Assembly: GCA_963699175.1 (NCBI GenBank)
Contig: OY969418.1
Span: 3,286,001-3,350,000 of the forward strand
DNA length: 64,000 nt
Direction of reading: 5' to 3'
Origin: JACPYM01 sp963699175
GTDB taxonomy: Bacteria; Acidobacteriota; Blastocatellia; RBC074
The notes under the pieces are model-generated. The model was not told the DNA's origin and ran no database searches. It saw nothing but the letters and a program-made list of their open reading frames with translations. Below, piece by piece: positions 8,676 to 16,897 of the stretch (the stretch's first letter is position 1; each line of letters begins with the position of its first letter). A program made the translations under genes and the position numbers.

Positions 8676-9685
8676 ACTGTTATTTGACGGGCTTCGGCGC
8701 AGCCTTACCCGAGCGCGAAGTTACCAACGCTGAACTCGCACCGCTGCTCGGCGTCATGCCCGAATTGATCGAAGCCAACTCCGGCATCCGCGCGCGGCGC
8801 TGGGTGCAGGCGGAACAATCCGCCTCGCAACTCGCCACGACGGCAGTGCAAGCGGCGCTGCAAGACGCAGGGTTGACCGCCGAACAATCCGACTATCTGA
8901 TCGGTGGCACGCTCTCGCCCGATTATCAAGTGCCCGGCATCGCGCCGCTCGTGCAACGCAGTCTGCCCGGCTGCCGCCAAGTTCCGGCGCTTGATCTGCG
9001 CGTAGGTTGTGCGGCGCTTTTGTACAGTCTGCAATTGGCGCAGGGGCTAATCGCGGCGGGCGCGGCGCAACACTTGATCTGTTTTGGCGCAGAGGCGCAA
9101 TCAAAGGGGCTGGACATTCATCCGCGCAGCGCCGAGTTGAGCATGCTCTTCGGCGACGGCGCGGGCGCAGTGGTTGTGAGCCGCGAGCCACGAGCGGATG
9201 GATTGTCGCTGCGGCTGCTCGACGTGTTGATTGCTACGGACGGCAGTTTTGCCGAAGACCTTTGTGTGCGCGCGCCAGGCACTGCGAATGGCGCACGCTG
9301 GCAGGCGGACGATCCTGCTTTGCAATATGGCGCGATGAATGGACGCACGGTGATTCTGCAAGCGGTGCGGCGCTTGAGCGAGGCGGCGCTGGCCATCACG
9401 GCGCGCCACGGCCTGACGATGGAACAGATTGACGTTGTCGTTCCACATCAAGCCAATCTGAATCTATTGCGGGCGCTCGGCAAACGGCTGGCAATATCAG
9501 CGGAACGGCTGGTCATCAATGTTGATCGGTACGGCAACACGAGCGGCGCGTCGGCTTTTATTGCCTTGCAACAGGCACAAGACGAAAAGCGGTTTCGGGC
9601 AGGGGCGTATGTTTTGTTGCTGGCGTTTGGCGCAGGATTTACTTGGGGGGCGGCGTTGTGCCAGGTGACTGATGGTCTTCGGTGA
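8672..9685 (+). CDS. 3-oxoacyl-ACP synthase III-like protein (KAS III)
   Basis: 337 residues with the full FabH-type triad: Cys113 in LRVGCAALLYS, His in VVPHQANLNL, and Asn in RYGNTSGASAF. The GDGAGAVVV segment and the C-terminal glycine-rich GAGFTWGAAL are also as in the family. KAS III enzymes condense an acyl-CoA starter with malonyl-ACP, or move acyl groups onto an ACP. The gene is fused by ATGA overlap to a dedicated ACP gene and lies behind an MBOAT/SGNH cluster, so it may supply a special short acyl chain rather than start general fatty-acid synthesis. That role is inference. Its 3' end overlaps the convergent gene by 47 bases. Confidence 0.88.
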   Translation: MNCYLTGFGAALPEREVTNAELAPLLGVMPELIEANSGIRARRWVQAEQSASQLATTAVQAALQDAGLTAEQSDYLIGGTLSPDYQVPGIAPLVQRSLPGCRQVPALDLRVGCAALLYSLQLAQGLIAAGAAQHLICFGAEAQSKGLDIHPRSAELSMLFGDGAGAVVVSREPRADGLSLRLLDVLIATDGSFAEDLCVRAPGTANGARWQADDPALQYGAMNGRTVILQAVRRLSEAALAITARHGLTMEQIDVVVPHQANLNLLRALGKRLAISAERLVINVDRYGNTSGASAFIALQQAQDEKRFRAGAYVLLLAFGAGFTWGAALCQVTDGLR

Positions 9686-10151
9686 CCAACACTTCGCGGA
9701 ATTCGACCGGGTCTTGGCAGCATTCACACGGCCCCGGCTTGTGTGTGGAGATGTTGCAGACGATGCAGTAATAATCAAGATCGTAGAGCTTGCTATCGCG
9801 CCAGGCTTGAAATTTGATGACTTCGAGAAAGTTGTTGGGCGGGAAGCGGCGCGCCACAACCTGCAACTCGCGCTGGCGGTAGCGTTCGTCGAGCCAGACG
9901 GCGGCGGCGCTGTCGGTCGGCAGCAGGGGATAATATTGGCCCGCACCGGTCTTCAACGTGAAGACGTGGCCGCGCGTGTCGCAATCGGGCACAACTTGAT
10001 AGAGCTTTTGCAGCTCTTCGGTAAGGCAGATGATGCGACCGCGCACGGTGAGATCTTGCGGTTCGCTGGCGGCACGCTCTTGCGCAGTGAGACTGGCGGA
10101 ACCCAAGAGCAGTGGCGCAGCAAGCACGAATTGGCGGCGGTCAAGCTTCAT
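9639..10151 (-). CDS. Tat-exported cysteine-rich protein of unknown function
   Basis: 170 residues from the ATG at 10151. The N-terminus KLDRRQFVLAAPLLLGSASLTAQ has twin arginines, a hydrophobic core and an SPI site, so it looks like a Tat signal, which is used by folded, often cofactor-bearing proteins. The C-terminal part has YYCIVCNIS and CECCQDP, i.e. CxxC plus CxCC, a likely metal site. I do not recognise the family. The last 47 bases overlap the end of the convergent KAS III gene. A longer frame to 10241 exists but would place the Tat motif 30 residues in, so I reject it. Confidence 0.6.
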   Translation of the reverse strand: MKLDRRQFVLAAPLLLGSASLTAQERAASEPQDLTVRGRIICLTEELQKLYQVVPDCDTRGHVFTLKTGAGQYYPLLPTDSAAAVWLDERYRQRELQVVARRFPPNNFLEVIKFQAWRDSKLYDLDYYCIVCNISTHKPGPCECCQDPVEFREVLVTEDHQSPGTTPPPK

Positions 10152-10239
10152 CTTCGATAACCTCAGCCCAGATATGATGACAGTCGGCAATCTAGCCAAT
10201 TGGCGCGCCAAATTCAAATCTGCGCGACATCTCAGCGCC

Positions 10240-10268
10240 AAGACAAAGCTCGGCAGGCTCGTTATAAT
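10240..10268 (+). promoter_or_regulatory. Sigma-70-type promoter of mpl
   Basis: A perfect TATAAT at 10263-10268 lies 17 bases after AAGACA (10240-10245, four of six matches to the -35 box). Transcription should start around 10275, at most a few bases before the mpl ATG at 10277, so the mRNA would be leaderless or nearly so; no Shine-Dalgarno site is present. Confidence 0.55.
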
Positions 10269-10276
10269 CGCTGCCG

Positions 10277-11710
10277 ATGCAATCCAAGCATTTTCATTTG
10301 ATCGGCGTCTGCGGCACGGCGATGGGCTCGCTTGCCGGGATGCTCAAAGCGCAAGGCCACCGCGTCACCGGCTCCGACAAAGCCTTCTACCCGCCGATGG
10401 GCGATGAACTGAAGCGGTTGGGCATCGAGACTTACGAGGGCTTTGCCGCCGAACACCTGCGGCAACCAGATGGTTTGGCGCCTGATGTCGTCGTGGTCGG
10501 CAATGCTACTTCGCGCGGCAATGCCGAGATCGAATACGCGCTGAATGCCAAGTTGCGCTGCGCCTCGATGCCCGAAGTCATCCGCGAGCATTTCATTCGC
10601 GGCAAACATTCGACCGTCGTCGCGGGCACGCACGGCAAGACGACTACGACTTCGTTACTGGCTTGGACGATGCAGGTGAGCGGCCTCGACCCGTCGTTTT
10701 TGATCGGCGGTGTGGCCGAGAATTTCGACGCGAGTTTCAAAGTAAACGGCTCGCAGCATTTCGTGATCGAGGGCGACGAATACGACACGGCCTACTTCGA
10801 CAAAGGGCCGAAGTTCCTGCACTACCTGCCCGACTTGGTGATCTTGAATAATATCGAGTACGACCACGCAGACATCTACGACGATCTCGAAGCTGTCAAG
10901 AAGTCGTTCCGCCTGCTCATCAACCTAATCCCGTCGAACGGGCATTTGCTCGCCGGTTGGGATTCACCGGTCGTGCGCGAGTTGATCGAACAGCCCATCG
11001 CGCCGCAAGGCGTCTGGTGCCCGGTCGAAAGCTTCGGGCTGGAAGCCACAGCGAAATGGACGGCGAGAAACATCGCGTATTTGCCGGATGAGACGCGCTT
11101 CACTGTTTTTGTCGGGGGTAAAGAGTACGCGACCTTTCGCACGCCGTTGGCCGGGGAGTTCAACGTGCGCAACTGCCTGGGCGTTATTGCCGCCGCTGAA
11201 GTGCTGAGGCTGGAGCGCAGTGCAGTTGCCGAAGCCCTCGCCACGTTCAAAAGCGTCAAGCGCCGGATGCAAGTGCGTGGGGAAGTGAACGGCGTCACAG
11301 TGATTGACGATTTCGCTCATCATCCGACCGCTGTGCGCGAGACGTTACGCGCGCTTGCCCAGAAATATCCGAATCGCCGCCTGGTCGCCGTGTTCGAGCC
11401 GCGCACTTGGGCGTCGCGCAAGAAAGTCTTTCAGGACGATTACGCGCGGGCGTTTGACCCGGCAGGCTATATCGTTATTGCCGCGCTGTACGAGGCTTAC
11501 CGGGTGAAAGCCGAAGAACAGATGTCTATTGAAGAGTTGGTCGAAGACTTACAGGCGCAGGGCAAACCGGCCTTTGCGATTGATGGCGCGGAGGCGATTG
11601 TCGAGCATTTGAAACCGATGTTGCGCGCGGATGATGTAGTGGCGATTATGTCGAATGGCGGGTTCGGCGGGATTCATCAAAAATTGCTGGACGTGCTGGC
11701 CAGCAGATAA
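10277..11710 (+). CDS. mpl: UDP-MurNAc:L-Ala-gamma-D-Glu-meso-DAP ligase
   Basis: 477 residues. N-terminal Rossmann segment HFHLIGVCGTAMGSLAGML, then SDKAFYPPMGDELKRLGIETYEGF, the Mur ligase ATP loop GTHGKTTTTSLLAW near residue 117, EGDEYDTAYFDKGPKFLHY, NNIEYDHADIY, and DDFAHHPTAVRETL, which distinguish Mpl from MurC (the ALFDKRSKF-like segment and VIDDFAHHP). Mpl re-attaches the recovered murein tripeptide to UDP-MurNAc, recycling peptidoglycan in the cytoplasm. Length is as usual for the family. It has its own promoter with an almost leaderless start. Confidence 0.93.
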   Translation: MQSKHFHLIGVCGTAMGSLAGMLKAQGHRVTGSDKAFYPPMGDELKRLGIETYEGFAAEHLRQPDGLAPDVVVVGNATSRGNAEIEYALNAKLRCASMPEVIREHFIRGKHSTVVAGTHGKTTTTSLLAWTMQVSGLDPSFLIGGVAENFDASFKVNGSQHFVIEGDEYDTAYFDKGPKFLHYLPDLVILNNIEYDHADIYDDLEAVKKSFRLLINLIPSNGHLLAGWDSPVVRELIEQPIAPQGVWCPVESFGLEATAKWTARNIAYLPDETRFTVFVGGKEYATFRTPLAGEFNVRNCLGVIAAAEVLRLERSAVAEALATFKSVKRRMQVRGEVNGVTVIDDFAHHPTAVRETLRALAQKYPNRRLVAVFEPRTWASRKKVFQDDYARAFDPAGYIVIAALYEAYRVKAEEQMSIEELVEDLQAQGKPAFAIDGAEAIVEHLKPMLRADDVVAIMSNGGFGGIHQKLLDVLASR

Positions 11711-11729
11711 AACTTTCGGGAGGCTAACC

Positions 11730-12173
11730 ATGAAACCAATTCTGCGGATCGTTGTTTTTGCTGGGCTGCTTTCCTTGTCAACGCTGACTGCCCAAGCGCA
11801 AACGTCAGCGGCAAGAGCGTCCGAACAACCCGTTGTTGTTGAGTATTATTACAAAGCCCGTTGGGGCTATGCCGACGAATTCCTGCAGCTCTTCAAAAAG
11901 AATCATCTGCCTGTCTTGCAAAAACAGATCGAGTTGGGGCGGGTCGTGAGCGTCAAGCTGGAAAAGCCGCGTTATCACGCGACCGAAGACGGGCGCTGGG
12001 ATTTCCGCGTGACGATTACGTTCAAGAGCGCGGCGGTGGTCTTTGCGCCATTTGATGAAGCGGCGTTGACTCGGCAGCTTTATCCCGATCAGGTGACGTT
12101 TAAGCGCGAAGAGCAGCGGCGGTTTGAAATTTTGTTGGCGCATTGGGATGTGCCGATTATGCCGGTCGAGTGA
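11730..12173 (+). CDS. Secreted hypothetical protein
   Basis: 147 residues. Signal peptide KPILRIVVFAGLLSLSTLTAQAQ, cleavage after AQA likely. The body (EYYYKARWGYADEFLQLFKKNHLPVLQKQ, then GRVVSVKLEKPRYH, WDFRVTITFKS) looks like a ferredoxin-like alpha/beta domain of the dimeric alpha-beta barrel kind, where one often sees YYKxxxGxxDEFxxLxKxxHxPV; that assignment is from appearance only. GGGAGG lies six bases before the ATG at 11730 and fixes the start. It follows mpl by 19 bases and may be co-transcribed. Confidence 0.6.
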   Translation: MKPILRIVVFAGLLSLSTLTAQAQTSAARASEQPVVVEYYYKARWGYADEFLQLFKKNHLPVLQKQIELGRVVSVKLEKPRYHATEDGRWDFRVTITFKSAAVVFAPFDEAALTRQLYPDQVTFKREEQRRFEILLAHWDVPIMPVE

Positions 12174-12228
12174 GGCGCATTACGTCTGTGTTAGAATTCG
12201 GCATAGTGGTTTTAAGAGGAGCAGGACT

Positions 12229-12471
12229 ATGGAGAATTTGCAACAGTTGTATGAAACGACCGTAAGCCAATTGCCGCTCAGTGCCCAACTTGAATTCGCT
12301 TCCTTGATTCTCAATCGGGTGACAGAGGCGCAACGTCAGCAAGAGATCAAGCCCTCTTCCCGCCTCTCAGTTCTGGATATTATCGAGGGTCTGCCGGGCG
12401 GGCGGATTTTCAAAACTTCGGCAGAAGCTGATGCCTATTTACGTGAGGAGCGCGATTCGTGGGAACGCTGA
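12229..12471 (+). CDS. Antitoxin-like protein of a VapBC-type pair
   Basis: 80 residues: an N-terminal helix (NLQQLYETTVSQLPLSAQLEFASLILNRV), then a Ser/Gln-rich link and a C-terminal IIEGLPGGRIFKTSAEADAYLREERDSWER that is typical of the toxin-wrapping tail of antitoxins paired with PIN proteins. GAGGAG about 7 bases upstream supports the ATG at 12229. The last 13 bases overlap the PIN gene. The DNA-binding fold is not obvious, so the family is left open. Confidence 0.6.
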   Translation: MENLQQLYETTVSQLPLSAQLEFASLILNRVTEAQRQQEIKPSSRLSVLDIIEGLPGGRIFKTSAEADAYLREERDSWER

Positions 12472-12893
12472 CGCTGGCCGCCGGTACGATCTACCTGGAC
12501 ACTGTCGCCATCATCTACAGCGTCGAAAAACACGCGGACTACTATCCGCTCTTGCAGCCACTGTGGCAGGCTGTGAAGGCTCGGCAAGTCGAAGTTGCCA
12601 GCAGTGAATTGGCTTTGTTGGAAACCTTGGTTGTGCCTCTGAGGTTAAAGGATCAATTGCTCATCACGGCTTATGAACAGGCATTGACACAGGCCGAGTT
12701 ATGGCTGGCGGCGATTTCGCCGGATATTTTGCGCAACGCGGCGCAGCTACGCGCTGATATAAAGCTAAAAACTCCTGACGCGATTCATGCTGCAACAGCG
12801 CTGGCCATTGGTTGCACGCAGTTCATTACGAATGATCCGGCATTCAAACGCATTCCCCAACTTAACGCGACTGTGTTGAGCGAGATTATCTGA
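12459..12893 (+). CDS. PIN-domain ribonuclease toxin (VapC-like)
   Basis: 144 residues from a GTG start preceded by GAGGAGCG. All four PIN acidic positions are visible: Asp in IYLDTVAIIYSVE, Glu in SELALLETLVVP, Asp in LKTPDAIHAATAL, and Asp in FITNDPAFKRI. PIN toxins cleave tRNA or rRNA and are held inactive by the antitoxin, here encoded just upstream with a 13-base overlap. The pair lies between a putative mpl operon and recF, an unusual neighbour for the recF-gyrB locus. The intact motifs suggest a functional enzyme. Confidence 0.85.
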   Translation: MGTLTLAAGTIYLDTVAIIYSVEKHADYYPLLQPLWQAVKARQVEVASSELALLETLVVPLRLKDQLLITAYEQALTQAELWLAAISPDILRNAAQLRADIKLKTPDAIHAATALAIGCTQFITNDPAFKRIPQLNATVLSEII

Positions 12894-12906
12894 CCACTGG
12901 CCAGCA

Positions 12907-14211
12907 ATGCACCTCCAACGCCTCGAATCCATCAACTTCCGCAACCTCACCGGCGCCATCGAATTCGCCCCCGGCCTCAACGTCATCTACGGCCAGAACG
13001 CGCAGGGCAAGACCGCCTGGCTCGAAGCCGTTTACCTGCTCGCCACCACCAAATCCTTCCGCACGGCACATCCGAAAGAGGTCATCAAACACGGCGCTCA
13101 AGAAGCCATCTTGCGCGGCACAGTCGCGCGCGGGACACTCGACAAAGACCTGCAACTGCTCATCACCGAGGCGACCAAGCAGAGCTTCGTCAACGGCAAG
13201 CGCGAGGCGGTGACGCGCTATCTGGGCAATCTGGACGCGATTGCCTTCACGGCGGACGAATTGCAGATCGTGCGGGGGGCACCCGACGCACGGCGGCGCT
13301 TTCTGGATCGTGGGCTGGTCAGCACCTTGCCAGCTTATTTGGGCACTTTGGCCGAGTATGGGCGCGTGTTGAAGCAGAAGAATGCGCTGTTGCGCGAGGC
13401 TTCGAACGCCGATGAGCCGGAGTCATATTTTGAAGTGCTTCAGCCCTGGAACGATCAGTTGGTGGCGCTGGGCACGGAGATTCACACCTTGCGCCTGGGG
13501 TATGTCGAGAAGCTCAAAGCCCAGCTCAAACCGGAGCTGTTTCAACACGAGCAGATCACCATCCGCTACAAATCGTCGCTCGAAGGAAAGGGCAATCTTA
13601 GCGATTACGCGGCACTGTTGCGCGAAAGATTGACGTTACGGCTAAAGAACGAAATCAGCATTGGTTATTCGCTGGTTGGGCCACATCGTGACGAACTGGA
13701 AATTCAGGCTGACGGCTACGAAATTGCAAAATACGGCAGTTCAGGACAGCAACGCAGCGCCTTGCTGATTCTTGATCTAGCGCAGTTGAGCGTGTACCAT
13801 AGCATGTTTGATGAATACCCCGTATTTCTGATAGATGACATAGACGCGGAATTGGATCGGGAGCGTATTGGGATTTTGCTAGATTACCTGGAAGGCAAGG
13901 CCCAAACCCTGGTTTCGACTTCTAAAGGGTGGATTGCCGACCGTTACCGCGCACGTGCCCGGACGATCTGCGTTGTGGCCGGGCAAGCGACTGAGGCTGA
14001 AGGGTTAAATTGGGATTCAGGCCAGCAAGAACCGGCGCTCGCTTCCCGGATAGAGCAAGCCAGCGAGCCAGTGACTCAGCCGGTCATTCAATTGGCCGAA
14101 ACGCCCGCCCCGTTGCAAGCAGAACCACTGGATTGGTTGCGACAAACCGCAGCGGCTGAAACTGTGCCAAGCGATGAGATTGATGACGAAAAACATCGCG
14201 CGCCGTTTTAA
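12907..14211 (+). CDS. recF: DNA replication and repair protein RecF
   Basis: 434 residues. MHLQRLESINFRNLTGAIEFAPGLNVIYGQNAQGKTAWLEAVYLLATTKSFR contains the RecF start and Walker A (GQNAQGKT); DAIAFTADELQIVRGAPDARRRFLDRGL follows, with the signature GSSGQQRSALLILDLAQL and Walker B VFLIDDIDAELD. RecF loads RecA at gaps with RecO and RecR. The enzyme part ends around residue 350; a tail of about 85 residues rich in Gln, Glu, Pro and Ala is extra compared with the usual 360-residue RecF. recF followed by gyrB is a common arrangement near bacterial origins, but dnaN does not precede it here. Confidence 0.93.
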   Translation: MHLQRLESINFRNLTGAIEFAPGLNVIYGQNAQGKTAWLEAVYLLATTKSFRTAHPKEVIKHGAQEAILRGTVARGTLDKDLQLLITEATKQSFVNGKREAVTRYLGNLDAIAFTADELQIVRGAPDARRRFLDRGLVSTLPAYLGTLAEYGRVLKQKNALLREASNADEPESYFEVLQPWNDQLVALGTEIHTLRLGYVEKLKAQLKPELFQHEQITIRYKSSLEGKGNLSDYAALLRERLTLRLKNEISIGYSLVGPHRDELEIQADGYEIAKYGSSGQQRSALLILDLAQLSVYHSMFDEYPVFLIDDIDAELDRERIGILLDYLEGKAQTLVSTSKGWIADRYRARARTICVVAGQATEAEGLNWDSGQQEPALASRIEQASEPVTQPVIQLAETPAPLQAEPLDWLRQTAAAETVPSDEIDDEKHRAPF

Positions 14212-14282
14212 GCCGCCTTTAGCGCCGGTGGCTTGTGGCGATCGGCTCGGCTGAGTTTTCCAACCAAAGCGATTGAAGAGTT

Positions 14283-16817
14283 ATGAAAGCAAAAGAGAAA
14301 CAAATAGAAATGGCAGACAAAGAAGAGAAGAATAAAAAGAATAGCAGCGATGGCTACGGTGCTGAACAGATCACCGTGCTCGAAGGCCGTCAGGCCGTGC
14401 GCAAACGCCCGGCGATGTATATCGGCTCGAACGGCGATTTGGGCTTGCATCATCTGGTTTACGAGATCGTTGACAACGCGGTAGACGAAGCGTTGGCGGG
14501 CTTCTGCGACAAGGTGGATGTGACGATTCACCTGGACAACTCGATCACGGTGGAAGACAACGGACGCGGCATCCCGGTAGACATACATAAGACCGAGAAG
14601 AAGCCTGCCGCCGAAGTCGTGATGACCGTGTTGCACGCGGGCGGCAAGTTCGACAGCAATGCTTACAAGGTCTCCGGCGGCTTGCACGGCGTCGGCGCCT
14701 CGGTCGTAAACTTCCTTTCCGAGTGGTTGCGCATGGAAATCAAACGCGATGGCGCGGTCTATGAGATGGAGTTCAAGAAGGGCATCAAGGCCACCGACTT
14801 GACCAAGACCGGCAAGACCAGTAAGCGCGGCACGAAGATCACCTTCAAACCTGATCCAGCAATTTTCACGACGACTGACTATAGTTTCGATCGGCTCTCG
14901 GAGCGCTTGCGCGAGAAGGCGTTTTTGAATAAAGGCATCCGCATCACGATCACCGACGAGCGTGGTGAGGAGGAGAAGAAGCACGAATTTTTCTATCAGG
15001 GCGGCATCGCCGAATTCGTTAGCCACCTGAACAAAAACAAGAGCGTGCTGCATAACAAGCCGATCTACTTCGAGCGCGACCCCAGCGGCGAGCAGGGCGA
15101 TGACCTGACTGTCGAAGTGGCGATTCAATACAACGACGCCTACGACGAGAAGGTCTTCTCGTTCGCCAACAACATCAACACAGTGGATGGCGGCACACAC
15201 CTGTCGGGCTTCCGTTCGGCGCTCTCGAAGGCGATCAGTCGTTATGCTACGACCGCGAATATCCTGCGCGATTTCAAAGGCAGCTTGACGGGCGACGATG
15301 TGCGCGAAGGCTTGGTCGCGGTCATTTCGGTCAAAATTCCGCAACCTCAGTTCGAGGGACAGACCAAAGGCAAGCTCAACTCGGATGTGAAGGGCGCGGT
15401 GGATTCGTTCCTGTACGAACGCTTGAGCAATTATTTTGAAGAACATCCTTCGGTGGCCAAAGCCATCGTTGGCAAAGCGGTCGAAGCCGCCCGCGCCCGC
15501 GAAGCTGCCCGCAAGGCCCGCGAAATCGTGCGCAAGGGCGCATTGAGCGGTGGCGGATTGCCAGGCAAATTGGCCGATTGCGCGGAGAAAGACCCGGCCC
15601 AGTGCGAGATTTATATCGTCGAGGGCGATTCAGCAGGCGGGTCGGCCAAACAAGGCCGTGACCGCAAGACGCAAGCGATCTTGCCGCTGAAAGGCAAAAT
15701 TCTGAATGTCGAACGGGCGCGCTTCGACAAGATGCTTGGGCACGGCGAGATCAAGGCGCTTATCACGGCGCTTGGCACTGGCATCGGCAAAGATGACTTC
15801 AACGTTGAGAATCTGCGCTATCACAAAATCATCTTGATGACTGATGCGGATGTTGACGGCTCGCACATTCGCACGCTCTTGCTGACTTTCTTCTATCGCC
15901 AAATGCCGCAGTTGCTCGAACACAAAGTCGAGACAGTGGACGAGAATGGCGAGAAGCAAGTCGAGACTCGCGGCTACGTCTACATCGCGCAACCGCCGCT
16001 CTACAAAGTCAAGAAAGGCAAGACAGAGCGGTACATCAAAGACGACCGCGAGATGACGCGCTTCCTGATGCGTAAGGCAACCGAAGACGTCACGGTCAAA
16101 GTCAGCAAGACCAGCGAAGAAATCAACGGCAAGGATTTGACCGCGCTGCTCGAAAAGCTGGTCGAGTTCAGCAACTACTACCTCAAGCTCGAACGCCGCC
16201 TGGGTGAGCGCAAGGTGCTCGACACCATGCTCGAAGCGATGAGCGGCAAGCAGGGCTTGATGCAGGTGGAAAAGCGCAAGCTGCACGATGTTTTTGCCAG
16301 TGAAGACCTGCTGGGCAAGGTCGAAGTAGCGCTGGCCGAGGCCGGTTACAAAACCGAACTGACTTCGGATGAAGAGCATGGCACGTCCAGTATCGAGATC
16401 AAGCTGAACGGCGGTAGTACGACGGTCGAGATCAATTGGGATTTGGCGACGCACGTCGAGTTCCAACGCTCGATTGAGTTGTACAAACAGATGGCGCAAT
16501 TGCAGCAAGCGCCCTTCGTCATCGTAGAGAATGGCGGCGAAACCCAGGTCGAATCGCGCCTGGAATTGCTCGACCACATCCTCTCCGCCGCGAAGAAGGA
16601 TTTGCACATCCAGCGCTACAAAGGCTTGGGCGAGATGAATCCCGAACAGCTTTGGGAAACGACGATGGACCCGGAGAAGCGCACGCTGCTGCAAGTACGC
16701 ATTGACGATGCGGTCGAGACCGATCAGGTTTTCACTATCTTGATGGGAGAGCAGGTCGAGCCGCGCCGCCGGTTCATCGAGGACAACGCGCTGGATGTGA
16801 AGAATCTGGACATCTAA
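14283..16817 (+). CDS. gyrB: DNA gyrase subunit B
   Basis: 844 residues. GHKL ATPase motifs: EIVDNAVDEALAGFC, VEDNGRGIPVDIH, GGKFDSNAYKVSGGLHGVGASVVN. TOPRIM motifs: YIVEGDSAGGSAKQGRDR with ILPLKGKILNVERAR, and LMTDADVDGSHIRTLLLTFFYR. C-terminal RYKGLGEMNPEQLWETTMDPEKRTLLQV is the usual GyrA-interaction end. Between TOPRIM and the tail there is the roughly 170-residue insertion typical of Gram-negative GyrB, including SSIEIKLNGGSTTVEINWDL. Gyrase introduces negative supercoils with GyrA, which is not in the window. The N-terminus starts with a 25-residue Lys/Glu-rich extension. Confidence 0.96.
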   Translation: MKAKEKQIEMADKEEKNKKNSSDGYGAEQITVLEGRQAVRKRPAMYIGSNGDLGLHHLVYEIVDNAVDEALAGFCDKVDVTIHLDNSITVEDNGRGIPVDIHKTEKKPAAEVVMTVLHAGGKFDSNAYKVSGGLHGVGASVVNFLSEWLRMEIKRDGAVYEMEFKKGIKATDLTKTGKTSKRGTKITFKPDPAIFTTTDYSFDRLSERLREKAFLNKGIRITITDERGEEEKKHEFFYQGGIAEFVSHLNKNKSVLHNKPIYFERDPSGEQGDDLTVEVAIQYNDAYDEKVFSFANNINTVDGGTHLSGFRSALSKAISRYATTANILRDFKGSLTGDDVREGLVAVISVKIPQPQFEGQTKGKLNSDVKGAVDSFLYERLSNYFEEHPSVAKAIVGKAVEAARAREAARKAREIVRKGALSGGGLPGKLADCAEKDPAQCEIYIVEGDSAGGSAKQGRDRKTQAILPLKGKILNVERARFDKMLGHGEIKALITALGTGIGKDDFNVENLRYHKIILMTDADVDGSHIRTLLLTFFYRQMPQLLEHKVETVDENGEKQVETRGYVYIAQPPLYKVKKGKTERYIKDDREMTRFLMRKATEDVTVKVSKTSEEINGKDLTALLEKLVEFSNYYLKLERRLGERKVLDTMLEAMSGKQGLMQVEKRKLHDVFASEDLLGKVEVALAEAGYKTELTSDEEHGTSSIEIKLNGGSTTVEINWDLATHVEFQRSIELYKQMAQLQQAPFVIVENGGETQVESRLELLDHILSAAKKDLHIQRYKGLGEMNPEQLWETTMDPEKRTLLQVRIDDAVETDQVFTILMGEQVEPRRRFIEDNALDVKNLDI

Positions 16818-16835
16818 TTCGGGCCTGACAATTTT

Positions 16836-16876
16836 CAAGGCGACAAGACAGCCAGTTGCGTTGTCTTGTCGCCTTG
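16836..16876. terminator. Bidirectional terminator between gyrB and convergent gene
   Basis: A perfect 15-bp stem: CAAGGCGACAAGACA (16836-16850) with its complement at 16862-16876, loop of 11 bases, followed by ATTCTTTTG. It sits between the ends of two convergent genes. Confidence 0.8.
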
Positions 16877-16897
16877 ATTCTTTTGCCACATTACCTT

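Noticed and set aside
14208..15446. Long minus-strand frame opposite gyrB
   Set aside because: It is the antisense shadow of gyrB, with no ribosome site or protein-like composition.
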